Counted from the first letter of the stretch, positions 25,979 through 34,713 are shown. The stretch is DNA of 64,000 bases from Pseudomonas sp. PIC25 (GCF_002286785.1 NZ_MUJY01000186.1:1-64000), one strand, 5' to 3'. Notes: generated by a model from the sequence alone, not told the origin. A program made the numbers and translations.

Positions 25979-28222
25979 ATGGTACAGGTGAGAGCGCACC
26001 AGCCGATCAACACTGACGGCAGTATCAACCTCGAGTCCTGGCTGGATCATGTCCTCAGCCTGGACCCGGCGCTGGAGCGTGAGGCGTTGAAGGACGCCTG
26101 CGAGTTCGCCCGCGAAGCCGAGCAGCAGGCCAACGCCGCGCAGAACCTCTGGGTCGAGGGCACCTCCAGCTTCCAGACCGGCCTGGAGATCGCGGAAATC
26201 CTCGCTGACCTCAAGCTCGACCAGGACTCCCTGGTCGCCGCGGTGATCTACCGTGGTGTGCGCGAGGGCAAGATCACCCTGGCCGCGGTGCACCAGCGTT
26301 TCGGCCCGGTGGTGGCCAAGCTGATCGAAGGCGTGCTGCGCATGGCGGCGATCAGCGCCAGTCTCAACCCACGTCAGTCCATGGTGCTCGGCGCCCAGGC
26401 CCAGGTGGAGAACCTGCGCAAGATGCTGGTGGCCATGGTCGACGACGTACGCGTCGCTCTGATCAAGCTGGCTGAGCGCACCTGCGCGATCCGCGCGGTC
26501 AAGCACGCCAGCGAGGAAAAACGCCACCGCGTCGCCCGCGAAGTCTTCGATATCTATGCTCCCCTGGCCCACCGGCTGGGCATCGGTCATATCAAGTGGG
26601 AGCTGGAGGACCTGTCCTTCCGCTACTTGGAGCCCGAGCAGTACAAGCAGATCGCCAAGCTCCTGCACGAGCGCCGGCTGGATCGCGAGCAGTACATCAC
26701 CAATGTCGTCCAGCAATTGCGCGACGAGTTGGATGCCACCGGCATCAAGGCCGACATCAGCGGGCGGGCCAAGCACATCTATTCCATCTGGCGGAAGATG
26801 CAGCGCAAGGGGCTGGAGTTCAGCCAGATCTACGACGTGCGCGCGGTACGGGTGCTGGTGCCGGAAGTGCGCGATTGCTACACGGCGCTCGGCATCGTCC
26901 ACACCCTGTGGCGGCACATTCCCAAGGAATTCGACGACTACATCGCCAACCCCAAGGAGAACGGCTACCGCTCCCTGCACACCGCGGTGATCGGCCCGGA
27001 CGGCAAGGTGCTGGAGGTGCAGATCCGCACCCATTCCATGCACGAGGAAGCCGAGCTGGGGGTGTGTGCGCATTGGCGCTACAAGGGCACCGACGTCAAA
27101 TCCGGTTCCAGCCATTACGAAGAGAAAATCTCCTGGCTGCGCCAAGTACTCGAGTGGCACGAGGAACTGGGCGATATTGGCGGGCTGGCCGAACAATTAC
27201 GGGTGGATATCGAGCCGGACCGGGTCTACGTATTCACTCCGGACGGCCACGCCATCGACCTGCCCAAGGGCGCCACGCCGCTGGACTTCGCCTACCGCGT
27301 GCATACCGAGATCGGCCACAACTGCCGGGGGGCGAAGGTCAACGGCCGCATCGTGCCGCTCAACTACAGCCTGCAGACCGGCGAGCAAGTGGAGATCATC
27401 ACCAGTAAGCAGGGCTCGCCGAGCCGCGACTGGCTGAACTCCAACCTGGGCTACATCACCACCTCGCGGGCACGGGCGAAGATCGTCCATTGGTTCAAGC
27501 TGCAGGCCCGCGACCAGAACGTCGCCGCTGGCAAGGCGTTGCTGGAGCGCGAGCTGAACCGGGTCGGCCTACCGCCGGTGGACTTCGACCGGCTGGCGGA
27601 AAAGGCCAACCTCAAGACGGCGGAGGACCTGTTCGCCGCCCTCGGTGCCGGCGACCTGCGTCTGGCCCATCTGGTCAACATGGCGCAACAGTTGGTCGAG
27701 CCGGAGCGCGGCAACGAACAACTGGAGCTGATTCCGCGCAAACACGGCCCGCACAAGCCCGGCAAGCGAGGCGACATTCAGATCCAGGGAGTCGGCAACC
27801 TGCTGACGCAAATGGCCGGCTGCTGCCAGCCGCTGCCGGGCGACCCGATCGTCGGCTACATCACCCAGGGACGTGGGGTGACCATCCACCGGCAGGACTG
27901 CGCCACCGCGCTGCAACTGGCCGGACGCGAGCCGGAGCGGATCATCCAGGTCAGCTGGGGGCCGGTGCCGGTGCAGACCTATCCGGTGGATATCGTCATC
28001 CGCGCCTACGACCGTTCCGGCCTGCTGCGCGACGTCTCCCAGGTGCTGCTCAACGAGCGCATCAACGTGCTGGCGGTGAACACCCGCTCGAACAAGGAAG
28101 ACAGCACGGCGCTGATGTCGCTGACCATCGAAATCCCTGGGCTGGATTCCCTGGGCCGGCTGCTGGCGAAGATTTCCCAGTTGCCGAACATCATCGAGGC
28201 GAAACGCAACCGCGCCTCCTGA
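25979..28222 (+). CDS. relA: GTP pyrophosphokinase (ppGpp synthetase I)
   Basis: RelA makes (p)ppGpp on starved ribosomes. The 747-residue product has an N-terminal pseudo-hydrolase domain in which the HD-x3-ED hydrolase residues are absent, as expected for RelA. The synthetase domain (about 230-350) contains YDVRAVRVLV and ANPKENGYRSLHT, followed by a TGS domain (VFTPDGHAIDLPKGATPLDFAY). A zinc-finger-like region with CCQPLPGD and a C-terminal ACT domain complete it. GGGAAGGG precedes the ATG. It is linked to mazG downstream by a short gap with a hairpin. Confidence 0.96.
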   Translation: MVQVRAHQPINTDGSINLESWLDHVLSLDPALEREALKDACEFAREAEQQANAAQNLWVEGTSSFQTGLEIAEILADLKLDQDSLVAAVIYRGVREGKITLAAVHQRFGPVVAKLIEGVLRMAAISASLNPRQSMVLGAQAQVENLRKMLVAMVDDVRVALIKLAERTCAIRAVKHASEEKRHRVAREVFDIYAPLAHRLGIGHIKWELEDLSFRYLEPEQYKQIAKLLHERRLDREQYITNVVQQLRDELDATGIKADISGRAKHIYSIWRKMQRKGLEFSQIYDVRAVRVLVPEVRDCYTALGIVHTLWRHIPKEFDDYIANPKENGYRSLHTAVIGPDGKVLEVQIRTHSMHEEAELGVCAHWRYKGTDVKSGSSHYEEKISWLRQVLEWHEELGDIGGLAEQLRVDIEPDRVYVFTPDGHAIDLPKGATPLDFAYRVHTEIGHNCRGAKVNGRIVPLNYSLQTGEQVEIITSKQGSPSRDWLNSNLGYITTSRARAKIVHWFKLQARDQNVAAGKALLERELNRVGLPPVDFDRLAEKANLKTAEDLFAALGAGDLRLAHLVNMAQQLVEPERGNEQLELIPRKHGPHKPGKRGDIQIQGVGNLLTQMAGCCQPLPGDPIVGYITQGRGVTIHRQDCATALQLAGREPERIIQVSWGPVPVQTYPVDIVIRAYDRSGLLRDVSQVLLNERINVLAVNTRSNKEDSTALMSLTIEIPGLDSLGRLLAKISQLPNIIEAKRNRAS

Positions 28223-28226
28223 TCCG

Positions 28227-28256
28227 GCAGGCCGCGCCATACAGTGCGTGGCCTGC
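28227..28256 (+). other. Hairpin in the relA-mazG gap
   Basis: A 10-bp stem (GCAGGCCGCG / CGTGGCCTGC, one G.T wobble, 10-base loop) begins 4 bases after the relA stop and ends 18 bases before mazG. There are only three T's after it. It could attenuate transcription or mark an RNA-processing site that separates mazG expression from relA. Confidence 0.55.
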
Positions 28257-28274
28257 GTTTACCTCGGAACGCTT

Positions 28275-29108
28275 ATGTACTCACTACCCGATCTGCTGTA
28301 CCTGATGGCCCGCCTGCGCGACCCGCGGCACGGTTGCCCCTGGGATCTCAAGCAGTCCTACGCGACCATCGTTCCCTACACCATCGAAGAGGCCTACGAG
28401 GTCGCCGACACTATCGAACGCGGCGATTTCGAGCACTTGCAGGGCGAACTCGGCGACCTGCTGTTCCAGGTCGTCTACTACTGCCAACTGGCCCGGGAAG
28501 AGGGGCGTTTCGGCTTCGATGCGGTGGTCGATGGCATCACTCGCAAATTGGTTCGTCGCCATCCCCATGTATTCCCGGATGGCGACCTCTACGGCGTGGC
28601 GGACCGACACAGCCTGGAGGAGGCGGCGGTCAAGCAGCGCTGGGAAGCTCTGAAGGCGGAGGAACGGGCGGAAAAGGCCGAGGCGCCGGAGCAACTGTCG
28701 TTGCTGGACGATGTGCCGGCGGCGCTGCCGGCCTTGTCGCGGGCGGTGAAGCTGCAAAAGCGCGCGGCCCAGGTGGGTTTCGACTGGCCCGAAGCTTTGC
28801 CGGTGGTGGACAAGCTCCGTGAAGAGCTGGACGAAGTGCTGGAGGCCATGAGCGAAAACGACCCGGAAGCAGTGGCCGAGGAAATCGGCGATCTGCTGTT
28901 TGTGGTCACTAATCTGGCGCGTCACCTCACGGTCGACCCGGAGACGGCACTGCGAAGCGCCAACGGCAAGTTCGAGCGACGCTTCCGTTTTATCGAACAG
29001 GCATTGCGCGAAGCGGGTCGGCCCATCGAAGATTGCACCCTCGAAGAACTGGATACCCTGTGGAGCGAGGCCAAGCGGCAGGAGAAGGACACACTGGGCT
29101 GTGGCTGA
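28275..29108 (+). CDS. mazG: Nucleoside triphosphate pyrophosphohydrolase
   Basis: MazG hydrolyses nucleoside triphosphates to monophosphate and pyrophosphate; in E. coli it removes abnormal dNTPs and lowers ppGpp effects. The 277-residue protein has two MazG domains. The first starts at LMARLRDPRHGCPWDLKQ with the metal-binding E-x-x-E...E-x-x-D residues in TIEEAYEVADTIE and ELGDLLFQV; the second has LREELDEVLEA and EEIGDLLFV. The ATG at 28275 gives the conserved N-terminus. Unlike E. coli, no mazEF lies between relA and mazG. Confidence 0.95.
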   Translation: MYSLPDLLYLMARLRDPRHGCPWDLKQSYATIVPYTIEEAYEVADTIERGDFEHLQGELGDLLFQVVYYCQLAREEGRFGFDAVVDGITRKLVRRHPHVFPDGDLYGVADRHSLEEAAVKQRWEALKAEERAEKAEAPEQLSLLDDVPAALPALSRAVKLQKRAAQVGFDWPEALPVVDKLREELDEVLEAMSENDPEAVAEEIGDLLFVVTNLARHLTVDPETALRSANGKFERRFRFIEQALREAGRPIEDCTLEELDTLWSEAKRQEKDTLGCG

Positions 29109-29173
29109 TACGGCGCGAGGTCCGATGCGGTTCGTTCGGCGATTCCAACTTTATTGAGACAAGCGGGTAGGTT

Positions 29174-29713
29174 ATGAGTCTTTCCCTACGCGACCAGCTG
29201 CTGAAAGCCGGGCTGGTCAGTGAAAAACAGGTCAAGCAGGCCGGCAAGCAAAAGCAGAAACAGGAACGTCTGGAGAAAAAGGGCCAGGTCGAAAAGGACG
29301 ATTCGCAGCGCCAGGCCGCATTGGCCGCCCAGGCCGAGAAGATCGAGCGCGACCGCGAGTTGAATCGCCAGCAGCAGGAGAAAGCGGAGCAGAAGGCCCG
29401 CACCGCCCAGATCAAGCAACTGATCGAGCGCTCCCGTCTGCCGAAGCTGACTACTGACGACTACTATAACTTCGTCGATGACAAGAAGGTCAAGCGCATC
29501 TCCGTGAACGACCTGATGCGCGACAAGCTCAGCCGTGGCTCGCTGGCTATCGTTCGGCATGGCGGCACCTACGAGATCATCCCGCGCGATGCGGCGGTGA
29601 AGATCCAGGAGCGCGATCCGCGCCGTATCGTCCTGCTCAACACTCCCACCGAGGAAGCGGATGAGGACGATCCGTATGCTGCCTACAAGGTGCCGGATGA
29701 TCTGATGTGGTGA
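29174..29713 (+). CDS. DUF2058 family nucleoprotein-like protein (YaiL)
   Basis: This 179-residue protein is highly charged. Residues 15-90 are a Lys/Glu/Gln-rich predicted coiled coil. The second half is the more globular DUF2058 core with TTDDYYNFVDDKKVKRI, GSLAIVRHGG and the acidic, aromatic end EDDPYAAYKVPDDLMW. E. coli YaiL is of unknown role, annotated as a nucleoprotein/polynucleotide-associated enzyme. The gene has its own ribosome-binding site and a strong terminator 6 bases after the stop. Confidence 0.85.
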   Translation: MSLSLRDQLLKAGLVSEKQVKQAGKQKQKQERLEKKGQVEKDDSQRQAALAAQAEKIERDRELNRQQQEKAEQKARTAQIKQLIERSRLPKLTTDDYYNFVDDKKVKRISVNDLMRDKLSRGSLAIVRHGGTYEIIPRDAAVKIQERDPRRIVLLNTPTEEADEDDPYAAYKVPDDLMW

Positions 29714-29718
29714 ATGAA

Positions 29719-29749
29719 AGAAGCCGGGCAGTGCCCGGCTTCTTTTTTG
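29719..29749 (+). terminator. Rho-independent terminator after the DUF2058 gene
   Basis: A perfect 11-bp stem (AGAAGCCGGGC / GCCCGGCTTCT) with a 3-base loop is followed by a T-run. It ends transcription of the relA-mazG-DUF2058 strand and also faces the convergent rof gene. Confidence 0.92.
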
Positions 29750-29762
29750 CCTTTGGCTGGCG

Positions 29763-30023
29763 TTATTCCAGTTCGACCCGGCCGAAACGCGCGCCCTTGT
29801 TGCACGGCGTGATTGCCCGCAGGCGATCACGCCGCAGCCGGTGGGAGGCGCCTTCGACCTGAACCACCAGAAATTCCTCCTTGCTCGCCGTGGTTTCCGT
29901 GGTCACTGCTTCGGCTTCGAACGGCTCGCCGTCGTACAGCTCGATACGTAACCAATAGCGGTACAGGCAGGCGATCTCCAGGTAGTCGTGAAGATCGCAG
30001 GCCAGCGGTCGGTAATTGCTCAC
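29763..30023 (-). CDS. rof: Rho-binding antiterminator
   Basis: This 86-residue protein matches the Rof (YaeO) family, which binds the transcription terminator Rho and stops it from loading on RNA. The characteristic start is present: YRPLACDLHDYLEIAC, IELYDGE, EFLVVQVEG and LRRDRLRAI. The start codon is a GTG with GAGGG upstream. It lies downstream of the thioredoxin-like gene on the same strand, 23 bases away, so both may share the divergent MarR-controlled promoter. That would connect Rho inhibition to a redox-type signal, but this is inference. Confidence 0.8.
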   Translation of the reverse strand: MSNYRPLACDLHDYLEIACLYRYWLRIELYDGEPFEAEAVTTETTASKEEFLVVQVEGASHRLRRDRLRAITPCNKGARFGRVELE

Positions 30024-30046
30024 GAAGCGCCCTCGATAGCCTTGCT

Positions 30047-30280
30047 TTACTTCAGCGCAGCGAGGGCGGCGCCGAAGTTCAGGTGCAGCACCTGTCCATC
30101 GACGACCAGCGCCGGCACGGATTGCACGCCTGCTTGCTCAGCCTCGGTCATACGTTCCGGCTGCTGACCAAGGTGAACGACCTCCACATCGACTTTGCCC
30201 GTATCCAGCAGCGGCAACAGATTCCGCTCGGCCTCCACGCAGACAGGGCAACCGGCATGGTAGTAACGCGCATGGGACAT
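30047..30280 (-). CDS. Thioredoxin-like/glutaredoxin-fold small protein (CPVC)
   Basis: The 77-residue protein has a redox-active C11-P-V-C14 motif after the first beta strand (ARYYHAGCPVC). The cis-proline QSVPALVVDG of the thioredoxin fold follows near residue 54. It is too short for a full thioredoxin and resembles the glutaredoxin-like 'thioredoxin family' proteins of about 75-80 residues. GGAGAAG precedes the ATG. It is divergent from a MarR-family regulator, with a perfect palindrome in between, so it is probably the target of that regulator. Confidence 0.8.
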   Translation of the reverse strand: MSHARYYHAGCPVCVEAERNLLPLLDTGKVDVEVVHLGQQPERMTEAEQAGVQSVPALVVDGQVLHLNFGAALAALK

Positions 30281-30297
30281 GATCTTCTCCTTGATTA

Positions 30298-30314
30298 AGT
30301 ATCGAATCGATACT
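30298..30314. promoter_or_regulatory. 17-bp perfect palindrome, probable MarR operator
   Basis: AGTATCGA-A-TCGATACT lies 18 bases from the start of the CPVC gene in the 110-bp divergent region. A second half-site with the same ATTCGATACT sequence sits 47 bases away. MarR dimers bind palindromes of this size. Repression of both genes from here is inferred. Confidence 0.75.
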
Positions 30315-30360
30315 GTTTTAAAAATAGAGTGGGCGTCGCTGCTTTGTCAATATTGTTTTT

Positions 30361-30370
30361 ATTCGATACT
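30361..30370. promoter_or_regulatory. Half-site of the MarR operator
   Basis: The sequence ATTCGATACT repeats one arm of the palindrome at 30298-30314 and ends 21 bases before the MarR start. It is a candidate second binding site for autoregulation; the other arm is not conserved. Confidence 0.5.
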
Positions 30371-30390
30371 ATTTCCCTGTGGAGGTACCT

Positions 30391-30948
30391 ATGTCCGGCC
30401 ATGCCTTGTATGACTATCTGGAACGCCTGACCAGCTTGATGCGGGCCTGGTCTCGCGAGCACCCGCTGCTGGCCGAACTGCAGCCGGTGCAGGTGAGCGC
30501 CCTGCATTATCTTTCCCGTTGCAACGGCTACTCGAATACGCCGATGGCGGTTACCGAATACCTGGGGTTGACCAAGGGCACGGTGTCGCAATCGTTGAAA
30601 GTGCTGGAACACAAGGGGTTGATCCGCAAGCAGCCGGACCCCCAGGACAAGCGCAGCGTTCATCTGGAACTGACCGAGGAAGGGGCGGCACTGCTAGAGG
30701 CGCTCACCCCACCGGCATTCCTGCAACAGGCGGCCGAGGCTCTGGGACCGAGTGGGGAAATGCTGGATGCTTTGCTGAGGGAGCTGCTGGTGACCATCCA
30801 GCGGCAGCAGGATGTGCCGAGTTTCGGTTTATGCGGTAGTTGCCGTTTCCATGAGCGGCGCGAGGAGGGGCCGTTCTGTGGGCTGACGCGTCAACCGTTG
30901 GCGTCGGGAGCGGAGCGGCTGATCTGCCGGGAACACGGATCCGCCTGA
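30391..30948 (+). CDS. MarR-family regulator with Cys-rich C-terminus
   Basis: The 185-residue protein starts at an ATG after GGAGGTACCT. It has a MarR winged helix (about residues 35-110) with VTEYLGLTKGTVSQSLKVLE as recognition region and a wing DPQDKRSVHLELTEEG. An unusual C-terminal tail carries four cysteines, C148, C151, C163 and C179 (LCGSC...PFCG...LIC). The tail could bind zinc or an Fe-S cluster or act as a thiol switch. It faces the CPVC protein gene across a palindromic operator, so it probably represses that gene and itself. The ligand is unknown. Confidence 0.85.
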   Translation: MSGHALYDYLERLTSLMRAWSREHPLLAELQPVQVSALHYLSRCNGYSNTPMAVTEYLGLTKGTVSQSLKVLEHKGLIRKQPDPQDKRSVHLELTEEGAALLEALTPPAFLQQAAEALGPSGEMLDALLRELLVTIQRQQDVPSFGLCGSCRFHERREEGPFCGLTRQPLASGAERLICREHGSA

Positions 30949-30956
30949 GGCCGGGC

Positions 30957-30984
30957 AAAAAGAAGCCGGGCATTGCCCGGCTTC
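30957..30984 (-). terminator. Terminator of the purMN-DUF3108 operon
   Basis: A 10-bp stem (GAAGCCGGGC / GCCCGGCTTC, 3-base loop) is followed on the minus strand by a five-T run at 30957-30961. Only 8 bases separate it from the end of the DUF3108 gene. Its stem is nearly identical to the terminator at 29719-29743. Confidence 0.88.
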
Positions 30985-30991
30985 CTCGTCC

Positions 30992-31708
30992 TTACTTGCC
31001 ACGACCTTTGACTGGCTTGCCGTCGACCGTGCCCTCTTCGAGCATGATCTGGTATTCCTTGCCGTCCTTCTCGACCTGATGCAGGCGAACCAGCAGGTAG
31101 TCCCAATCCTTGGCGAACCAGAGGATGGTCTTGCGGTTGCTCTGGGTCGGGTCACGCACGCGCTCGACCTTGAGCGCATCGACAGTGCCGGCCTTGGTTT
31201 CCACCTGCTCTTCGCCGAGGACGCGGAAATCGTAGGTTTCGATTTCGTCGCCATCGACCACTTGGTAGCTCATGCTCTTCTTGCCGTCGGCCACGTCGTG
31301 CTGCAGGACCAACTGATAGGTCGACTTGTCCTGCAGGCCGCGGTTGAGCAGCAACCGCACCGGATCACCGCGATCGCTGCCGAGCACCTGCTTCTCGGTC
31401 CAGTCGAAGTCCAGCTCGACCTGCTTGGCCTTGCCGAGGCCGCTGCGGTTGAAGCGGTAGTTGAGGGGCAGGAAGGTGTCGTTCTCGACGCGGAAGGTGC
31501 TTTGCTCGGTGAGGCTGGCCACCAGCATGGCGGCCTCGAAGCCGAGCTGCCAACGACCATCGTCGAGGCGCTTCAGGCTGCGCTCCGCGGTCCCGCTGAT
31601 GGGCAGTTGCTTCCAATCGGCGGTATAGCTGGCGGAAAACGGCTTCAGCTCGAAGGCCTGGACAGGCAGCGTGAGCAACGCACAAACGAACAGCAGGGCA
31701 CGACGCAT
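30992..31708 (-). CDS. DUF3108 periplasmic protein
   Basis: The 238-residue product has a signal peptide (MRRALLFVCALLTLPVQA) and a mature beta-rich domain of the DUF3108 family. The family start is FSASYTADW, with GRWQLGFEAAM and the C-terminal KAGTVDALKVERV following. Such proteins are predicted to be lipocalin- or LolA-like envelope proteins; no function is proven. The gene follows purN by 8 bases on the same strand in the Pseudomonas purM-purN-DUF3108 order, although a link to purine synthesis is not apparent. Confidence 0.83.
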   Translation of the reverse strand: MRRALLFVCALLTLPVQAFELKPFSASYTADWKQLPISGTAERSLKRLDDGRWQLGFEAAMLVASLTEQSTFRVENDTFLPLNYRFNRSGLGKAKQVELDFDWTEKQVLGSDRGDPVRLLLNRGLQDKSTYQLVLQHDVADGKKSMSYQVVDGDEIETYDFRVLGEEQVETKAGTVDALKVERVRDPTQSNRKTILWFAKDWDYLLVRLHQVEKDGKEYQIMLEEGTVDGKPVKGRGK

Positions 31709-31716
31709 AGAGTCTC

Positions 31717-32367
31717 CTAGGTTCGAATCAGATGACCGGTGGCCGGCAACGGCTGGCCATCCAGCATTGCGCCGTGCTCGCCCAGGCGCAGACGGCCCTC
31801 GGCGAACCAGCGCACGGCCAGGGGGTAAATCCGGTGCTCCTGTGCATGCACACGCATGGCCAGGCTTTCCGGTGTGTCACCCGCTTGAACCGGAACTATC
31901 GCCTGTACGACCAAAGGGCCACCATCGAGTTCCTCGGTCACGAAATGCACGCTGCAGCCATGCTCGGCATCGCCGGCTTCCAGCGCCCGCTGATGAGTGT
32001 GCAGGCCCTTGTAGAGGGGTAGCAACGAGGGATGGATGTTCAGCAGGCGGCCCGCATAGTGACGGACGAAACCGGGGGTGAGGATGCGCATGAAGCCGGC
32101 CAGCACCACCAGTTGCGGGGAGAACCCGTCAATGGCCTCGATCAGCGCCGCATCGAATGCCTCGCGGCCATCGAAGGCCTTGTGGTCGAGCACCTGGGTG
32201 GCGATACCGGCGTTTTGCGCGCGGGTCAGTCCGTAGGCATCGGCGCGGTTGGAAATCACCGCGCGGATGCGGGCCGGGTTGTCGTCGCTACGGGTGCTGT
32301 CGATCAAGGCCTGCAGGTTGCTGCCGGACCCCGAGATCAGTACCACGACATCGCAGCGTGCCGTCAT
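31717..32367 (-). CDS. purN: Phosphoribosylglycinamide formyltransferase
   Basis: PurN transfers a formyl group from 10-formyl-THF to GAR, the third step of purine synthesis. The 216-residue enzyme has the phosphate-binding loop ISGSGSNLQAL, the catalytic segment VLAGFMRILTP, INIHPSLLPLYKG (the conserved His) and HFVTEELDGGP (catalytic Asp). Its start codon shares a base with the purM stop (TGATG), so it is translationally coupled to purM. Confidence 0.96.
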   Translation of the reverse strand: MTARCDVVVLISGSGSNLQALIDSTRSDDNPARIRAVISNRADAYGLTRAQNAGIATQVLDHKAFDGREAFDAALIEAIDGFSPQLVVLAGFMRILTPGFVRHYAGRLLNIHPSLLPLYKGLHTHQRALEAGDAEHGCSVHFVTEELDGGPLVVQAIVPVQAGDTPESLAMRVHAQEHRIYPLAVRWFAEGRLRLGEHGAMLDGQPLPATGHLIRT

Positions 32368-33425
32368 CAGTGAGCTTTCAGATTGTTCAGCACGACCTGG
32401 GCGGCACCTTCGGCGGCCTGGGCGATCTGGCCGATCACCCACGGTTGCTCGCCCGAGGCACGCAGGCTTGCCAGAGTGGCTTCCACCTGGTCCTGTGCCA
32501 CGCAGATGACCATGCCGACGCCGCAGTTGAGTACGCGGTGCATCTCATGCTCATCGACGTTGCCGTGCTGCTGCAGCCAGTCGAAGACGGCCGGCCGGGT
32601 CCAGCTGGCCACATCGATCACGGCCTGGGCGCCTTCGGGGAGGACGCGCGGAATATTGTCCAGCAGGCCGCCGCCGGTGATGTGGGCCATGGCCTTCACT
32701 GCGCCGGTATCCTTGATCAGCTTGAGCAGCGGCTTGACGTAGATGCGGGTCGGCGCCATCAGCAGGTCGGCCAGCGGTTTGCCGTCGAGCTGCACTTTTT
32801 CGATATCGGCACCGGCGACCTCGATGATCTTGCGGATCAGCGAGTAGCCGTTGGAATGCGGGCCGGAGGAGGGCAGGGCGATCAGGGCGTCGCCGGTGAC
32901 CACCTTGGAGCCGTCGATGATTTCGCTCTTTTCCACCACGCCGACGCAGAAGCCGGCCAAGTCGTAGTCCTCACCCTCGTACATGCCGGGCATTTCGGCG
33001 GTTTCACCACCGACCAGCGAGCAACCAGCCAGCTCGCAGCCGGCGCCGATGCCGGTGACCACGGTGGCGGCCACGTCGACGTTGAGCTTGCCGGTGGCGT
33101 AATAGTCGAGGAAAAACAGCGGCTCGGCACCGCAGACCACCAGGTCGTTGACGCACATCGCGACCAGGTCCTGGCCGATGCTGTCGTGCTTGTTCAGGTT
33201 CAGCGCCAGACGCAGCTTGGTGCCGACGCCATCGGTACCGGATACCAGTACCGGCTGCTTGTAGCCGGCCGGGATCTCGCAGAGGGCGCCGAAACCGCCC
33301 AGGCCGCCCATCACTTCCGGACGTGCGGTGCGCTTGGCCACGCCCTTGATGCGTTCGACCAGCGCTTCACCGGCGTCGATGTCCACACCGGCGTCCTTGT
33401 AGCTAATGGAGGGTTGCTTGCTCAT
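32367..33425 (-). CDS. purM: Phosphoribosylformylglycinamidine cyclo-ligase (AIR synthetase)
   Basis: PurM closes the imidazole ring of AIR with ATP, the fifth purine step. The 352-residue protein has the typical N-terminal [20 protein letters not shown], split here as [12 protein letters not shown] then EALVERIK, the ATP-loop [11 protein letters not shown], and [11 protein letters not shown]. The C-terminal [15 protein letters not shown] is also present. Length is normal. It is the first gene of the purM-purN-DUF3108 unit and is divergent from the DUF2066 gene, with 193 bp between them that must hold both promoters. Confidence 0.97.
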   Translation of the reverse strand: MSKQPSISYKDAGVDIDAGEALVERIKGVAKRTARPEVMGGLGGFGALCEIPAGYKQPVLVSGTDGVGTKLRLALNLNKHDSIGQDLVAMCVNDLVVCGAEPLFFLDYYATGKLNVDVAATVVTGIGAGCELAGCSLVGGETAEMPGMYEGEDYDLAGFCVGVVEKSEIIDGSKVVTGDALIALPSSGPHSNGYSLIRKIIEVAGADIEKVQLDGKPLADLLMAPTRIYVKPLLKLIKDTGAVKAMAHITGGGLLDNIPRVLPEGAQAVIDVASWTRPAVFDWLQQHGNVDEHEMHRVLNCGVGMVICVAQDQVEATLASLRASGEQPWVIGQIAQAAEGAAQVVLNNLKAH

Positions 33426-33618
33426 AGATCCAGGCCTATAGGGAAAATTCGGGATTCGACCGGTGCCGCCATGGCCGGTCTGCGAAGGCGCGCGATTTTA
33501 TCAGGCTTGCCGGGCAGCGACCACCTGAGCCGGCCCGGTTGCCGGGTGGCGGGCGGCTGTTTAAGGTATAGCCCTTCTCGGGCGGCTCAAGGCCGCTCCT
33601 CAGCCGTCGAGACTCCCC

Positions 33619-34638
33619 ATGCGCGTGATCCGCCTGCTTGTTCTTTGCCTGTCGCTATTCAGCCTGCCGACCTTCGCCGAAACGGTTGGCGATCTCTATC
33701 AGGTACGCGAACCCGTCGCCAGCCAGCAACCCGAGGAGCGCAACCAGGCGCTGCAGCGGGCATTGGATACGCTGGTGCTGCGTCTGACCGGCGATCCGGC
33801 GGCATTGAAGAGTCCGGCCGTGGCTGAGTTGCGCAAGGACCCGCAACAGTTGATCAGCCAGTACGGCTATGAAGGCGACGCTCTGGTGGTGGACTTCGAT
33901 CCGGCCACCAGCGAGCGGTCCCTGCGCCAGGCTGGTCTGGCCTTGTGGAGCGCCAATCGCCCTGCGATTCTCGCCTGGTGGTTGAACGAAACCGCAGGGG
34001 GCGCCAACTTGGTCGGGGACGGGCAGGACAGCGCCGCACCGGTGCGCCGCGCCGCGCAACACCGGGGATTGCCGTTGCGTCTGCCGCTGGCCGATCTGAG
34101 CGAGCAGATCGTCGGGACGGCGGACAATCTTACCGCGGCCAGGCCCGACGCGTTGCGCGAGGCTTCGGATCGCTACGCCGCCGACGCACTGCTGGCGGTC
34201 AGGGCACGCGAAGACAGCGGCAAGTGGCAGGCCAACTGGCGTCTGTGGCTGGGCGATTCGCTGGAGCAGGGCTCGGTGGAGGGCGCCGACAGTGCCGCGC
34301 TGGCCGATGCCGTGATGCTCGCGGTGAGCGAACGCCTGGCACCGCGTTTCGTTGCGGCGCCGGGGGCGGCCAATGACCTGACCCTGGAGATCCACAAGTC
34401 CGACCTGACGCGCTATGCGGAATTGGAGCGGTTGCTCGAGCCCTTCGGTGCGCGGCTGAAAAAAGTCGAGGGAGATCGCCTGGTCTATCAGGTGCGCTCC
34501 AGCCCAGAGCAACTGCGTGCGCAGCTGGCGCTGTCCGGTTTGCAGGAGGTCCAGGCGGCCGACGCGCCGGTGGATGCCGGCCAGTCTGTAGCGCCGATGC
34601 AGCAGCCGGCGGCTCAGGTGCTGCGTTTCAGTTGGTAG
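33619..34638 (+). CDS. DUF2066 exported protein
   Basis: The 339-residue product has a signal peptide (MRVIRLLVLCLSLFSLPTFA) and a DUF2066 domain with the family features RNQALQRALDTLVLRLTG, QYGYEGDALVVDF and LWLNETAGG-like AWWLNETAGG. The family is exported and uncharacterised. It precedes a PgsA-like gene, perM and hda, an order typical of Pseudomonas. I see no catalytic motif. The gap to the next gene is 75 bases without an obvious terminator, so it may be the first gene of that operon. Confidence 0.85.
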   Translation: MRVIRLLVLCLSLFSLPTFAETVGDLYQVREPVASQQPEERNQALQRALDTLVLRLTGDPAALKSPAVAELRKDPQQLISQYGYEGDALVVDFDPATSERSLRQAGLALWSANRPAILAWWLNETAGGANLVGDGQDSAAPVRRAAQHRGLPLRLPLADLSEQIVGTADNLTAARPDALREASDRYAADALLAVRAREDSGKWQANWRLWLGDSLEQGSVEGADSAALADAVMLAVSERLAPRFVAAPGAANDLTLEIHKSDLTRYAELERLLEPFGARLKKVEGDRLVYQVRSSPEQLRAQLALSGLQEVQAADAPVDAGQSVAPMQQPAAQVLRFSW

Positions 34639-34713
34639 TCGGCGTAGACTGCGCGCAGGTTTCCAAACGGCTGTGGAAGTTTCCGCTTCGCCAGGGTGTT
34701 GCCAAGGATTGCC

